64,000 nt of DNA from Guyparkeria sp. SCN-R1 (lineage in GTDB: Bacteria; Pseudomonadota; Gammaproteobacteria; Halothiobacillales; Halothiobacillaceae): contig NZ_QZMT01000005.1 of NCBI RefSeq assembly GCF_003932495.1, positions 62,001-126,000 of the forward strand. Reading direction: 5' to 3'. This document shows, one piece after another, positions 45,515-56,528 of this stretch. Each line of letters begins with the position of its first letter. The stretch's first letter is position 1. The position numbers were made by a program, and so were the translations under genes. The notes beneath the pieces are model-generated. The model was not told where the DNA came from, did no database searches, and saw only the letters and a program-made list of their open reading frames with translations.

Positions 45515-46642
45515 ATGCAAGCATTGCGGTTGCCTTTTCGCAAGCCATTCTCGTTGGCCACTCTCGCTTTGGCGGGGGTGGCCTTCTGCTGTGCGCCCGT
45601 CAGGGCGGAACCACTGCTCAAGGCCCTTCCCGCCGAGCAGGAAGGGGTCAGCAGCCTGGAAACCCCGGCGGAGGGCGCCGGCCAAACCGACACGGAAACC
45701 CTGCGTGACCGTGTGCGATCGATGGTTGAGGCCATGGCCAGCCGCACCTACGGGGGGCGGTTCATTCACGTCCGTGGCGACCAGATCGACCTGATGCGAG
45801 TGGTGCACCGCCAGATTGATGGCAAGCGTGTCGAACTGCTGGTTGCCGAGAACGGTGAAGTCCGGGAGATCCGCCGACTGGGCGAACGATGCGCCTGTTT
45901 GTGGCCGGAGCGCCGTCAGGTGATGTTGGGTGACTATCCCAACATCAACAGCCGACTTTCCGGCGAGCGTTTCGAATCCATCGATGAACTCGAGGACGAT
46001 TACCGCTTGATCGATCTGGGTGGCAGTCGCGTGGCCGGAATGACCTGCAACATGATGGCCGTCGTGCCGCGCGATGATTATCGATACGGCTACAAGCTCT
46101 GCATTGGCGACCAGGAGCCATTGCTGCTCCGCATGAGCATCTACGATGAGCGCGGTCGTCCGATCGAGCATAACCAGTTCACGCAGGTCGAATCGTTGGA
46201 CTCGGTGGAACTGACGTTCCAGGATCAACTGCTCGCGGGTCTCGAGGAAGATTTCGAGCAGATCGAGCTGGGTGGCGAGCCGGTAGAGCAGGCACCCATC
46301 CGCCAGAGTGGCTGGGTTGTTGATCCGTTGCCGACCGGCTACACAATAAGCTCGCGTAGTTGGCGGCGTAACCCGGTGACTGGCCAGTACTTCGAGCACA
46401 TGGTGATCACCGATGGGTTGGCAACGGCTTCCGTTTTCGTGGAGAAACGCGATAGCGACGCCGCGCAACAGGTGACACGTACCGACCAGGGCATGACGAT
46501 GGCCGCGCGCAGTGTCGACAACGTGCGCATTACCGCCATGGGCGACGTGCCCTCGGCAACTGTCGAATCCCTGGTCGAAAACACGGTGCGTGACGTGGCC
46601 TCGGCGGGTATGGAACACGTCGAGCCCGGCTCGGGTGAATAA
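45515..46642 (+). CDS. rseB: sigma-E regulatory protein RseB/MucB
   Basis: Periplasmic protein that binds RseA and senses mislocalised lipoprotein or LPS. From the ATG at 45515 (MQALRLPFR) it is 375 aa. A signal peptide ends near CAPVRA. The MucB/RseB N-terminal LolA-like domain includes YGGRFIHVRGDQIDLMRVVHR, and the C-terminal domain has GYTISSRSWR and YFEHMVITDGLATASVFVEK. Upstream residues open in frame from 45491 overlap rseA and are not needed. The stop overlaps the rseC start by one base. Confidence 0.9.
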   Translation: MQALRLPFRKPFSLATLALAGVAFCCAPVRAEPLLKALPAEQEGVSSLETPAEGAGQTDTETLRDRVRSMVEAMASRTYGGRFIHVRGDQIDLMRVVHRQIDGKRVELLVAENGEVREIRRLGERCACLWPERRQVMLGDYPNINSRLSGERFESIDELEDDYRLIDLGGSRVAGMTCNMMAVVPRDDYRYGYKLCIGDQEPLLLRMSIYDERGRPIEHNQFTQVESLDSVELTFQDQLLAGLEEDFEQIELGGEPVEQAPIRQSGWVVDPLPTGYTISSRSWRRNPVTGQYFEHMVITDGLATASVFVEKRDSDAAQQVTRTDQGMTMAARSVDNVRITAMGDVPSATVESLVENTVRDVASAGMEHVEPGSGE

Positions 46643-47145
46643 TGGATCAGGAACGGGCGGCGATTGACCAGCCTGTGCTCGAGGCGGCACGGGTTGTCGC
46701 CGTGGAGGCTGGTGGCGCCTGGCTCGAGTCGGAAGGCCAGAGCGGCTGCGCCAATTGCCGCGAAGGTCGTGGCTGTGGCGTCAGTGTGTTCCAACGGCTG
46801 TTTCGTTTGCCCCGTCATCGGCTCTATTTGCCGACAGAAGAAGCATTGTCGGTGGGCGACCACGTGGTGATCGCGCTATCGCAACGAGCGGTGCTGACGG
46901 CATCGTTGTGGCTCTATCTCGCTCCGCTTGTCGGCCTCCTCGTGGGCGCACTGGTGGCAGAGATGCTTTTTGCGCGGGAAGGGTTGACGGTTCTGGGCGC
47001 AATTACCGGATTGGCCGGCGCCTTGCTGTTCGTGCGTGGCCGCCAACAACGTCAGGCCCGCTCCGGGGCATTCTTCCCCGTGCTGCACGAAATCACGCTT
47101 CGGCAGGCGGATGAGTCACCGAAAAAAGGCGTCGTAACGGATTGA
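46642..47145 (+). CDS. rseC: RseC/MucC-type positive regulator of sigma-E
   Basis: Membrane protein of the RseC/MucC family. A cysteine-rich cytoplasmic N-terminus with SGCANCREGRGCGVSVF could bind a metal or an iron-sulfur cluster. Two transmembrane helices follow (LWLYLAPLVGLLVGALVA and VLGAITGLAGALLFV). Length 167 aa. The family also contributes to reduction of SoxR in E. coli. It starts one base inside the rseB stop in the operon. Confidence 0.88.
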   Translation: MDQERAAIDQPVLEAARVVAVEAGGAWLESEGQSGCANCREGRGCGVSVFQRLFRLPRHRLYLPTEEALSVGDHVVIALSQRAVLTASLWLYLAPLVGLLVGALVAEMLFAREGLTVLGAITGLAGALLFVRGRQQRQARSGAFFPVLHEITLRQADESPKKGVVTD

Positions 47146-47261
47146 TTTTCCTTGGCGCTTATTCGGAGTAAGCTTTCGCATTCGCCATGTGGCTTAGCAT
47201 GCGGCATTGCCGCCGCGCGGCCCCGAGTTCCCGTCTTTCACGTTTCCCCGGTCGTTTCCCG

Positions 47262-48752
47262 ATGCATTCACTCCGAATGATCTTTCCGCGCCTTACGAGG
47301 TTCCCGCGGGTACTCACGCTCGTTCTGTTATCGCCGCTGTGGATGACGGGTTGCACGGATCCCGAGGATCAGCGCCCACCCGAGCAGGTGACTGGCTTGC
47401 CGGACTTCACCGAGTTGGTGGAGGCCAATGCCTCGTCTGTCGTTAACATCACCAGCGTCAGCAGCCTGCCTTCCTTGTCTGAACAGGGGGAGGGCGGTGA
47501 CAGCCGTCACGACTGGATGCGCGGCCTGTTTGGGGAGCGCGCGGATGAGTTGCCCGGACCTTTGTTGCCACAGGAAAACGATGGGTCGGGCTTTATCCTC
47601 AGCGAAGATGGCCACGTCGTCACCAACGCCCATGTGATTGATGGGGCAAACAAGGTGTTCGTGCGCTTGAGCGATGGTCGCGAGCTGGTTGCCGACGTGG
47701 TGGGTGTTGACGGTATTGGCGATATCGCGCTGCTCAAGGTGGAGGCCGATAGCCTGCCGGCGGTCTCGCTCGGCGATTCGGATGCGGTGCGCCCTGGACA
47801 ATGGGCGCTGGCTATCGGTTCGCCCTACGGGTTCGACCAGACCGTGACCGCCGGGGTCATTAGTGGGCTGGGTCGGCATCTTCCCGGTCAAGCAAACCAG
47901 CCCTATGTGCCCTTCATTCAAAGCGATGTCGCCATCAATCCGGGTAATTCGGGCGGTCCGCTATTCAACACGAGTGGGCAGGTGGTCGGCATCAATGCCC
48001 AGATATTCACCGAATCCGGCGCCTTCAACGGCATCTCGTTCGCCATCCCGATCAACTACGTCGTCGACGTGATCCGTCAGATAAAACAGAACGGTGAGGT
48101 CAAGCGGGGTTACGTCGGCGTCGAGGTGCGCGGTGTTAATCGTCAGCTTGCCGACCGCCTGGGCCTTGATGAGGCTCGTGGCGCCGAGGTGGTGCGTATC
48201 GTCGAGGGCTCGCCGGCGGCTGACTCGTCGATTGTGGCAGGGGACATCATCCTCGCGGTCAATGGCATTCCTATCAAAGATGGCGCGGACCTGACCGAAG
48301 CGTTGGGGTCGTTGCCGCCGGGTTCCGAGGCATCCCTGGAGGTTTGGAGCGACGGGGAGACGCGTGATGTGGAGATCACGTTGGCCTCGCTTCCCGAACC
48401 GGAGGAGGCGCAGTCGGATACCACCATCCCGGAGTCTTCGGAAGAGCCGGAACTGGTCGTGATCGAGACCCTCGGCATGATCCTGCGGCCACTGGAAGAA
48501 GGCGGGGTGCGTATCGGTGAGCTTGATCCGAAGGGACCCGCGTCCCTCGCCGGACTGATGCCGGGGGATCGGTTGATCTCGATCGATCGCCAGCCCGTGG
48601 GGACGCTGTCCGAGGCGTATCGAGAGATCGCTCGCATCGCGCACAACCGCAGCGGTAAGGGCAACGATCTCGTGCTGTTCCTGGTCGAACGTGATGGCAA
48701 ACAACGTTTCTTCATGCCCGCCTTTTCCGGCAACCCGCATCAGTCGCACTGA
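47262..48752 (+). CDS. mucD: periplasmic Do-family serine protease (HtrA/MucD-like)
   Basis: Trypsin-like protease with two PDZ domains. The triad is His124 (VVTNAHVIDGA), Asp154 (GDIALLKV) and Ser230 (NPGNSGGPL), numbering from the ATG at 47262. PDZ 1 begins near YVGVEVRGVNRQLADRL. PDZ 2 near LVVIETLGMILRP ends ...YREIARIAHNRSGKGNDLVLFLVERDG. The hydrophobic N-terminus ends LWMTGC, hinting at a lipoprotein signal; start codons at 47187 and 47277 are alternatives. Last of the sigma-E operon, it should clear misfolded envelope proteins. About 496 aa. Confidence 0.9.
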   Translation: MHSLRMIFPRLTRFPRVLTLVLLSPLWMTGCTDPEDQRPPEQVTGLPDFTELVEANASSVVNITSVSSLPSLSEQGEGGDSRHDWMRGLFGERADELPGPLLPQENDGSGFILSEDGHVVTNAHVIDGANKVFVRLSDGRELVADVVGVDGIGDIALLKVEADSLPAVSLGDSDAVRPGQWALAIGSPYGFDQTVTAGVISGLGRHLPGQANQPYVPFIQSDVAINPGNSGGPLFNTSGQVVGINAQIFTESGAFNGISFAIPINYVVDVIRQIKQNGEVKRGYVGVEVRGVNRQLADRLGLDEARGAEVVRIVEGSPAADSSIVAGDIILAVNGIPIKDGADLTEALGSLPPGSEASLEVWSDGETRDVEITLASLPEPEEAQSDTTIPESSEEPELVVIETLGMILRPLEEGGVRIGELDPKGPASLAGLMPGDRLISIDRQPVGTLSEAYREIARIAHNRSGKGNDLVLFLVERDGKQRFFMPAFSGNPHQSH

Positions 48753-48780
48753 CTCTGCGGGCTCCGGGGAAGGGCCTACG

Positions 48781-48860
48781 CGAATCCGGCACCCCTCCGC
48801 GCCTGGTGCATCTGCCCGGCGCAAGAGGCATTCAGTTAGGCCAGGGTGGCGCCGGATTCG
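48781..48860 (+). repeat. 80-base stem-loop with fragments like the cloverleaf repeat
   Basis: CGAATCCGGC (48781-48790) pairs with GCCGGATTCG (48851-48860) and the pairing continues into the stem (ACCC with GGGT, GCCTGG with CCAGG) with bulges. GCATCTGCCCGGC at 48808-48820 is identical to the complement of 20758-20770 in cloverleaf copy 1, and TTCGTGCAG at the right end (48857-48865) repeats its outer arm. It may be a decayed relative, or a plain terminator-like hairpin after mucD. Confidence 0.4.
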
Positions 48861-48882
48861 TGCAGCCCGATCCCTCGCCCTA

Positions 48883-48888
48883 TATACT
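48883..48888 (+). promoter_or_regulatory. possible -10 element for lepA operon
   Basis: TATACT lies 70 bases upstream of lepA in an otherwise G+C-rich stretch, with a poor -35 region around 48860. It is the best -10 in the mucD-lepA gap and, with the hairpin before it, suggests lepA starts its own transcript. Confidence 0.35.
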
Positions 48889-48957
48889 GTGCGGCTCTTC
48901 TCGCGGCGCGTTTTCGTTGCCCGCGGGGCTTTCCCACGAACCGAAAGTTAAACCTCT

Positions 48958-50769
<1,812 letters not shown>

Positions 50770-50812
50770 TTGTCGCCACGAGCGACCCGATTGACCCAAC
50801 GCGGAGCACGTC

Positions 50813-51652
50813 GTGGATTTTGAACTTCTCTTGGTGGTGGCCACCTTCGTCAGTGGTCTGATCTGGCTGATCGATCGATTGGTCTTCCGGCCCCGGCGTC
50901 GTGCCCGGTTGTCTTCCGAGGCGGAACAACTGGGTGCCGAGGCGGGTATCGACGGCGGGGCGGCCAAGGATCACGAGCCACTGCTGGTCGACTACGCCAA
51001 GTCGTTCTTTCCGATCCTGCTGGCAGTGCTGGTAATCCGCTCGTTCCTGTTCGAGCCGTTCCGTATCCCGTCGGGATCGATGATGCCCACCTTGCTGGTG
51101 GGTGATTTCATCCTGGTCAACAAGTTCACCTACGGCCTGCGCCTGCCGGTGGTCAACACCAAGGTGTTGCCGATTGGCGAGCCTGAGCGGGGCGATGTCG
51201 CCGTTTTCCGTTATCCCGAGCAGCCCGAGGTCGATTACATCAAGCGCATCGTCGGTTTGCCCGGGGATTCGGTCCGGGTCGATGATCAGCGATTGTGGAT
51301 CAACGGCGAGGAAGTGTCATTGGAGACAACCGGGCGATACGACGGTGACGCCAATCTCAAGCATGCGGGCCTGACCACCGCAATCGAGACCCTGCCGGAC
51401 GGCGGTCCGCACCAAATCCTGATGGATACCGACCGTCGCCTGGGTGCGGCGGAGTGGACCGTGCCGGAAGGGGAGTATTTCGTCATGGGTGACAACCGCA
51501 ATCACAGCAACGACAGCCGCTTCTGGGGCACCGTGCCCGAATCGAATCTGGTGGGCAAAGCGGTTATGATCTGGCTGCACTGGAACTGGCAGGACGGTGG
51601 TTTCGACACCGGGCGCATCGGTCGCTCGATCGACACCGTTGATGCCGATTGA
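50813..51652 (+). CDS. lepB: signal peptidase I
   Basis: Inner-membrane protease that removes signal peptides. Two N-terminal transmembrane helices (about 4-20 and 64-80) precede the catalytic domain. The nucleophile is Ser89 in PSGSMMPTLLVGD, and the base is Lys144 in DYIKRIVGLPGD. MGDNRNHSNDSRFWG is the family's third box. Length 279 aa. GTG start 43 bases after lepA. Confidence 0.95.
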   Translation: MDFELLLVVATFVSGLIWLIDRLVFRPRRRARLSSEAEQLGAEAGIDGGAAKDHEPLLVDYAKSFFPILLAVLVIRSFLFEPFRIPSGSMMPTLLVGDFILVNKFTYGLRLPVVNTKVLPIGEPERGDVAVFRYPEQPEVDYIKRIVGLPGDSVRVDDQRLWINGEEVSLETTGRYDGDANLKHAGLTTAIETLPDGGPHQILMDTDRRLGAAEWTVPEGEYFVMGDNRNHSNDSRFWGTVPESNLVGKAVMIWLHWNWQDGGFDTGRIGRSIDTVDAD

Positions 51653-51707
51653 CGTTCAAAGAGGGAATGCCCCGTTCGTACCGGCGGGCAAGACGAGGAT
51701 GAAGGAA

Positions 51708-52124
51708 ATGGACAACAGCGTTTCGAAGGGACAATTCCGTGGGCAGCTGAACGGCCGAGCCGCTGGCGCCACTCGTCAAGGCGGCATGTCGCTGGTGGGG
51801 TTGATCATCGCCGCGATCGTGCTGGGTTTCGCCGCCCTGGTCGTGATGCAGGTCGTGCCGCTTTACATCGCCGACCAGAAGTTGACCAGCATCTTCAAGG
51901 GTCTCGAGGAAGCGTCCGCGGGCAGTCCGGCGGAGATCCGCCGCACGATCGACAAGCAGCTGGACATCAACGAAGTTGATGATCGCTTCGACTCGAAGGA
52001 ATTCGAGATTCGACCGGTCACGGGCGGTTACAGCGTCACCTACAACTACGACGGGCGTGCCACCCTGTTCGGCAATCTCTCGCTCGTCGCCGAGTTCAAA
52101 CATCAGACCCGTGTCAGTAACTAA
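51708..52124 (+). CDS. DUF4845 membrane protein
   Basis: Small protein of unknown function that commonly sits between lepB and rnc in gammaproteobacteria. GMSLVGLIIAAIVLGFAALVVMQVVPLYIADQK is a single N-terminal transmembrane segment resembling a prepilin-like helix, followed by a small periplasmic domain (ITGGYSVTYNYDGRATLFGNLSLVAEF type). I start at the ATG at 51708, which has GAGG 9 bases upstream; another ATG at 51699 and open frame back to 51597 exist. 138 aa. Its end overlaps rnc. Confidence 0.75.
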   Translation: MDNSVSKGQFRGQLNGRAAGATRQGGMSLVGLIIAAIVLGFAALVVMQVVPLYIADQKLTSIFKGLEEASAGSPAEIRRTIDKQLDINEVDDRFDSKEFEIRPVTGGYSVTYNYDGRATLFGNLSLVAEFKHQTRVSN

Positions 52125-52854
52125 AAGCTCCAATCCCCTTATCCGTGATCCCGACGCCCTGGCGCAATCGCTGGGGTTGTCTTTCGATAATGCCGACCTG
52201 CTCGGGCAGGCGCTGCGTCATCGCTCGTCCGGGAAGCTGAACAACGAACGCCTGGAATTCCTGGGCGATTCGATCCTCAATCTCGCCATCTCGGACTACC
52301 TCTACCGCCACAAGCCGGAAGCAACCGAGGGGGCGCTTTCTCGTCTGCGTGCCTCGGTGGTGCGCGAGGAGACCCTGGCTCAGGTCGCACGCCGCATCGG
52401 TTTGGGGGACTACCTGGTCATGGGATCGGGAGAGTTGAAGAGTGGTGGTCATCGCCGGGATTCGATCCTCGCCGACGCGCTTGAAGCAATCATTGGGGCG
52501 TTGTACCTCGACCAAGGATTCACACCGGCCCACGACTGGGTCCAGTCGCTGTTCCAGGATGAGTTGACCTCGCTGCCGGACGCGCAGCAGCTCAAGGATG
52601 CCAAGACACAATTGCAGGAATACCTGCAACGCGACCGGCAGCCATTACCCGAATACGAGGTGATCGAACAGACCGGTCAGGCCCACAAGCAGACTTTTGA
52701 AGTCGCCTGTCGGGTCAATTTCCGTGATGATCCGTTCGCGACCCGCGCAAGTGGATCGTCGCGTCGTCGTGCCGAACAGACGGCCGCACGCCGGATGCTC
52801 AAGACGCTCCAAGAGCGTCACGACAACAACGCCCCATCGGAGAGCCAGACATGA
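52111..52854 (+). CDS. rnc: ribonuclease III
   Basis: Double-strand-specific endoribonuclease that matures rRNA. The signature ERLEFLGDSILNLAISDYLY carries catalytic acids, and GGHRRDSILADALEAIIGALYLD the rest of the site. The double-strand RNA-binding domain is at the C-terminus (KTQLQEYLQRDRQPLPEYEV onward). No ATG fits the N-terminus: the GTG at 52111 (VSVTKSSN) is the best start, overlapping the DUF4845 gene by 14 bases, giving 247 aa. The frame extends upstream within that gene without coding support. Confidence 0.93.
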   Translation: MSVTKSSNPLIRDPDALAQSLGLSFDNADLLGQALRHRSSGKLNNERLEFLGDSILNLAISDYLYRHKPEATEGALSRLRASVVREETLAQVARRIGLGDYLVMGSGELKSGGHRRDSILADALEAIIGALYLDQGFTPAHDWVQSLFQDELTSLPDAQQLKDAKTQLQEYLQRDRQPLPEYEVIEQTGQAHKQTFEVACRVNFRDDPFATRASGSSRRRAEQTAARRMLKTLQERHDNNAPSESQT

Positions 52855-53750
52855 CTTCATCGCCCCGTTTTGGTCACGTGGCGATCGTCGGTCGCCCCAA
52901 TGTTGGTAAGTCCACCCTGGTCAACCGACTGGTGGGGCAAAAGGTCTCGATCACCGCGCCCAAGCCGCAGACAACCCGTCATCGGATCACCGGCATTATC
53001 ACCGAGCCGCGCGGCCAGATTGTGCTGATAGACACGCCGGGGCTCCACGAGGGCGGCCGGGATGCTCTTAATCGTCAACTCAATCGCACGGCGCGTAGCG
53101 CGCTCGAGGGCGTCGACCTGATCCTGTTCATGGTCCAGGCGGGGCAGTTCGGTGCCGAGGACGAGGCCGTGCTCCGTCTGCTCTCGCATGTCGAGGCGCC
53201 GGTGGTGCTGGTGGTCAACAAGGTCGACCTGGTCAACGACAAGACCGAACTGCTGCCGTTTCTGGCCAGGATCGGCGACAAGGGCGATTTCGCCGAGGTC
53301 TATCCGATGAGTGCCCGACGCCAGCGTGGCCTCGACGGCCTGCTGGACCTGGTGTTCTCGTACCTGCCCGAAGGGCCGATCGGTTACGACGAGGACCAGG
53401 TGACGACCGCGCCGGTACGCTTCATGACCGCGGAGATCATCCGCGAGAAACTGGCCCGCTCCCTGCACGACGAGTTGCCCTACCAGACCACCGTGATGAT
53501 CGAGCGTTTCGAGGAGACCGATCGCCTGGTCACCATCGGGGCGGTCATCTATGTGGCGCGCGCCGGTCAGAAGGGCATCGTGATTGGCAATCGTGGCTCC
53601 CGCCTGAAGATCGTGGGGCAACAGGCGCGCGAAGCGATCGAGCACCTGCTCGACAAGCGCGTGATGCTCGATCTCTGGGTCAAGGTGGCCGACGACTGGG
53701 CGGACGATGAACGCTCCGTGGCCGCGCTCGGGTACCAGCTGCCCGAATGA
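52851..53750 (+). CDS. era: GTPase Era
   Basis: Ribosome-assembly GTPase binding 16S rRNA. P-loop GRPNVGKST at about 14-22, switch KPQTTRHRITGI, DTPG at G3 and NKVDL at G4 are intact. The C-terminal KH domain contains GNRGSRLKIVGQQAREAIE. Length 299 aa. Its start overlaps the rnc stop by 4 bases, as in the widespread rnc-era-recO operon. Confidence 0.96.
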   Translation: MTSSPRFGHVAIVGRPNVGKSTLVNRLVGQKVSITAPKPQTTRHRITGIITEPRGQIVLIDTPGLHEGGRDALNRQLNRTARSALEGVDLILFMVQAGQFGAEDEAVLRLLSHVEAPVVLVVNKVDLVNDKTELLPFLARIGDKGDFAEVYPMSARRQRGLDGLLDLVFSYLPEGPIGYDEDQVTTAPVRFMTAEIIREKLARSLHDELPYQTTVMIERFEETDRLVTIGAVIYVARAGQKGIVIGNRGSRLKIVGQQAREAIEHLLDKRVMLDLWVKVADDWADDERSVAALGYQLPE

Positions 53751-53786
53751 GGCCGACCGGGCCCGTTGGCAAGGGCGGGTGACGCC

Positions 53787-54509
53787 ATGCGCGGCTTTCT
53801 GCTCCACGCGCGACCGTTCAAGGAAAACGGCCTACTGCTCGACTGGTTGACCGACACCCGCGGCTGGGTGCGCATGCGCCAGAATGGGGGGCGTCGGGTC
53901 AAGAAACGCGGCAGTCAGCGGCCGCCCAATTTCGTCTGTCTCGAGGTGGAGACGGCCGGGCGAGGGGGCTGGCCAATACTGACCGGTGCCGAGCCGGTCG
54001 AGAGGCTGCGTTTCCTGCATGGCCAATCGTTGGCAGCGGCCTTCTACCTGCATGAGCTCATCCTTCGGGCACTGCGTCCGGAAGAGGCGATGCCGGGCCT
54101 CTTCCTCGACTACTGGAAAAGCCTGGCCATGCTCGATTCGCCTGAAATGCCGGTTTCCGTGGTGGTGCGTCGGTTCGAGCGTCGCTTGCTGGAACACCTC
54201 GGCGCCGGTCTTGACTGGGAGCAGGCGGCCAACGGCCTACCGATCGAGCCGGAACGGCAATATCGCGTCGGCCTGCAGGGCGGTATTGTGCCTGGCAACG
54301 GGGCGAATGCCGTCTCGGGCCGCCTGCTGCGTGCGATTGCCCGTGACGAGGCGCTGGCCGAGGCCGATGACCGGCGCCGGGCGCGGGACCTGATGCAGGG
54401 CCTGCTGGCGCCGCATGTCGGCTCCGCGCCCTTTCTGTCGCGTAGGCTGTGGCCAAGTGCCAGGGATTCGGCTCGGGGGCCCGATGCAGGCGATACTCTC
54501 AGGCCCTAG
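53787..54509 (+). CDS. recO: DNA repair protein RecO
   Basis: RecF-pathway mediator that helps load RecA. From the ATG at 53787 ([20 protein letters not shown]) it has the RecO N-terminal OB fold, followed by the helical domain with [21 protein letters not shown]. It lacks the CxxC...CxxC zinc motif of Bacillus RecO, as is usual in gammaproteobacteria. About 240 aa. It follows era and precedes pdxJ, the conserved order. Confidence 0.88.
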   Translation: MRGFLLHARPFKENGLLLDWLTDTRGWVRMRQNGGRRVKKRGSQRPPNFVCLEVETAGRGGWPILTGAEPVERLRFLHGQSLAAAFYLHELILRALRPEEAMPGLFLDYWKSLAMLDSPEMPVSVVVRRFERRLLEHLGAGLDWEQAANGLPIEPERQYRVGLQGGIVPGNGANAVSGRLLRAIARDEALAEADDRRRARDLMQGLLAPHVGSAPFLSRRLWPSARDSARGPDAGDTLRP

Positions 54510-54583
54510 ACTGTTCCACCAAGATAAATGCTAGCCAGGCTCGACCCGCTCAACGCTCACACGAACTCCGGAAATCGAAGACC

Positions 54584-55348
54584 ATGACCAATCGCGTCAC
54601 CGCCCAATATCCCTTGCTCGGTCTGAATATCGATCACGTCGCGACCCTGCGCCAGGCGCGCGGGACGCGCTATCCCGATCCGGTGCATGCCGCCTTGCTC
54701 GCGGAGCAGTCGGGGGCCGACAGCATTACCCTGCACCTGCGCGAGGATCGTCGACACATCCAGGATCGCGACGTGGCAACCCTGCGCGACCTGCTGCAGA
54801 CCCGCATGAACCTCGAGATGGCGGCAACCGACGAGATGATCGAGCTCGCCTGCCTGCTTCGCCCGCACGACGTCTGCCTGGTACCCGAGCGGCGCGAGGA
54901 ACTCACTACCGAAGGTGGCCTGGACGTGGCCGGTCAGATCGACCGCATCCACGCGGCCTGTGACCGGATGGGCGAGGCCGGCATTCGCGTGTCTCTGTTC
55001 GTCGATGCGGACCCGCGACAGATCGACGCGGCCGTGGCCTGCGAGGCGCCGGTGATCGAGATTCACACTGGTCATTACGCCGATGCGACCGATGATCACG
55101 CCGTCGCCGAGCAGCTTGAACTGATCCGCCAATGCGCCCGTGATGCTGCCGACGTCGGCCTGGCAGTCAATGCCGGCCACGGTCTGCATTATCACAACGT
55201 AGCGGCGATCGCGGCGATCGAGCAGATCGAAGAGCTCAATATCGGCCACGCCATCATCGCCCAGTCGGTGTTTTCCGGCTTGCCGGCGGCCGTGCGCGAG
55301 ATGAAGACGCTGATGCACGCGGCCCGCTTCGGTCGTCCCGCAGGCTGA
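54584..55348 (+). CDS. pdxJ: pyridoxine 5'-phosphate synthase
   Basis: Condenses 3-amino-2-oxopropyl phosphate with deoxyxylulose 5-phosphate in vitamin B6 synthesis. The family motifs [31 protein letters not shown] and [11 protein letters not shown] are present. The start at 54584 ([10 protein letters not shown]) gives 254 aa; the longer open frame runs into recO. It is followed 17 bases later by acpS, the usual partner. Confidence 0.95.
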   Translation: MTNRVTAQYPLLGLNIDHVATLRQARGTRYPDPVHAALLAEQSGADSITLHLREDRRHIQDRDVATLRDLLQTRMNLEMAATDEMIELACLLRPHDVCLVPERREELTTEGGLDVAGQIDRIHAACDRMGEAGIRVSLFVDADPRQIDAAVACEAPVIEIHTGHYADATDDHAVAEQLELIRQCARDAADVGLAVNAGHGLHYHNVAAIAAIEQIEELNIGHAIIAQSVFSGLPAAVREMKTLMHAARFGRPAG

Positions 55349-55365
55349 CACGGATTGGGCCGGAC

Positions 55366-55740
55366 ATGATTCTGGGGATCGGCACCGACCTGGTTGAGAT
55401 CGCTCGTATCGAGGCGGCACTCGGCCGCCACGGCACGCGGCTGGTGGAACGTGTCCTCGGTCCGGCGGAGCGTGAACGGGTGCCGGAACGCAACGCAGCC
55501 CCGTGGATCGCCAAGCGCTTTGCGACCAAGGAGGCCGTCGCCAAGGCCCTGGGCACTGGGTTTCGGGATGGCTTGCGCTTGGTCGATATCCAGACCGGGC
55601 ATGACGAGTACGGTCGCCCGAGCGTTTTGCTCGACGGCAAGGCACGTGACCGTTTCGAACGGATGGGCGGGTTGTCGGTCGACTTGTCGGTCAGCGACGA
55701 ACGTGCCTACGCACTTGCCTTTGTCGTGATCAGTGGTTGA
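55366..55740 (+). CDS. acpS: holo-[acyl-carrier-protein] synthase
   Basis: Transfers the 4'-phosphopantetheine arm from CoA to acyl carrier proteins. ILGIGTDLVEIARIE carries the metal-binding aspartate and RFATKEAVAKALGTG the glutamate. Length 124 aa is normal. It could modify the two pigment-cluster carrier proteins as well as the fatty-acid one. Its stop overlaps the converging DUF1275 gene by 11 bases. Confidence 0.94.
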   Translation: MILGIGTDLVEIARIEAALGRHGTRLVERVLGPAERERVPERNAAPWIAKRFATKEAVAKALGTGFRDGLRLVDIQTGHDEYGRPSVLLDGKARDRFERMGGLSVDLSVSDERAYALAFVVISG

Positions 55741-56425
55741 TGGCCTTTCGCCGCTGGCGTTGATACAGGGTGTCAAAAACGGCGATCGTGGCGGTGGCGG
55801 CGGTTGGAATGAGCAGGTTATTGGTGGTCCCCAGCGGCCCCTGAGCGAACACCGCCACGCTCCCGCCAGTGACATAACCGCCGAGTAGCGTTAGCAAAAG
55901 CCATCCTTGCCATGACCAGGTCCGTCGACGGATCAGCCGTGCCAGGTACACGCCGAGATCGGTGGCGATACCGGTGACGTGAGTGGTGCGTATCAGCAGG
56001 CCTCGGTAACTGGCCACCAATGCGTTCTGCAGGCCACAGGCAATCGCGGCTGCCGCCAGGGCGGCGATGGCTTGACCGAGAACGACGCCGATGACGGCGG
56101 TCGCCAGGAGCAACGATTCCAGCCCGAGGGCCCAGGCATACCGTGAGCTTTCCGGGAATGGCCTTCGTCCGATCATTAGCCCCGATAGGGTGGCCCCACC
56201 GATGAATCCGGACAGGATGATCACGGCGGTGAACATCACCATCGGGTCGGCCAGCGCCATTCCTTCACTCAGGTGGGAAGCCGTGCCGGTCATCTGGCTG
56301 ACCGGCAGGCCGAAGGCCATCAGCATGACGCTGTTTATGTGACCGGCAAGGCCGGCCATCACGAAGGCGATGAGGAATGCCTTCGCTGGGGTGGATCCGT
56401 CCGTCGCGCGGGGTGGGTAGGGCAT
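55730..56425 (-). CDS. DUF1275 (YoaK) family membrane protein
   Basis: Integral membrane protein of about six helices with unknown function. The segments GLAGHINSVMLMAFGLPVSQMTGTASHLSEGMAL, SGLMIGRRPF, CGLQNALVASYRGLLIRTTHVTGIATDLGVYLARL are typical of the YoaK/DUF1275 family. Length 231 aa. It stands alone between two converging or diverging housekeeping operons, so the context gives no clue to its substrate. Confidence 0.85.
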   Translation of the reverse strand: MPYPPRATDGSTPAKAFLIAFVMAGLAGHINSVMLMAFGLPVSQMTGTASHLSEGMALADPMVMFTAVIILSGFIGGATLSGLMIGRRPFPESSRYAWALGLESLLLATAVIGVVLGQAIAALAAAAIACGLQNALVASYRGLLIRTTHVTGIATDLGVYLARLIRRRTWSWQGWLLLTLLGGYVTGGSVAVFAQGPLGTTNNLLIPTAATATIAVFDTLYQRQRRKAINH

Positions 56426-56481
56426 GTCGGTTGCTGTCTCATGAAGGGGACGAGGCGTCGAGGATAATCAGATGATAGCCC

Positions 56482-56510
56482 TTGATGTGGCGGTTGAATG
56501 GCCGTAGAAT
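56482..56510 (+). promoter_or_regulatory. sigma-70 promoter of the rpsF operon
   Basis: TTGATG (56482-56487) and TAGAAT (56505-56510) are separated by exactly 17 bases. The pair lies 73 bases upstream of rpsF and just ahead of the predicted leader hairpin, so the transcript would include that hairpin. Confidence 0.7.
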
Positions 56511-56528
56511 TCGCCGCTTGTTTCTCCT

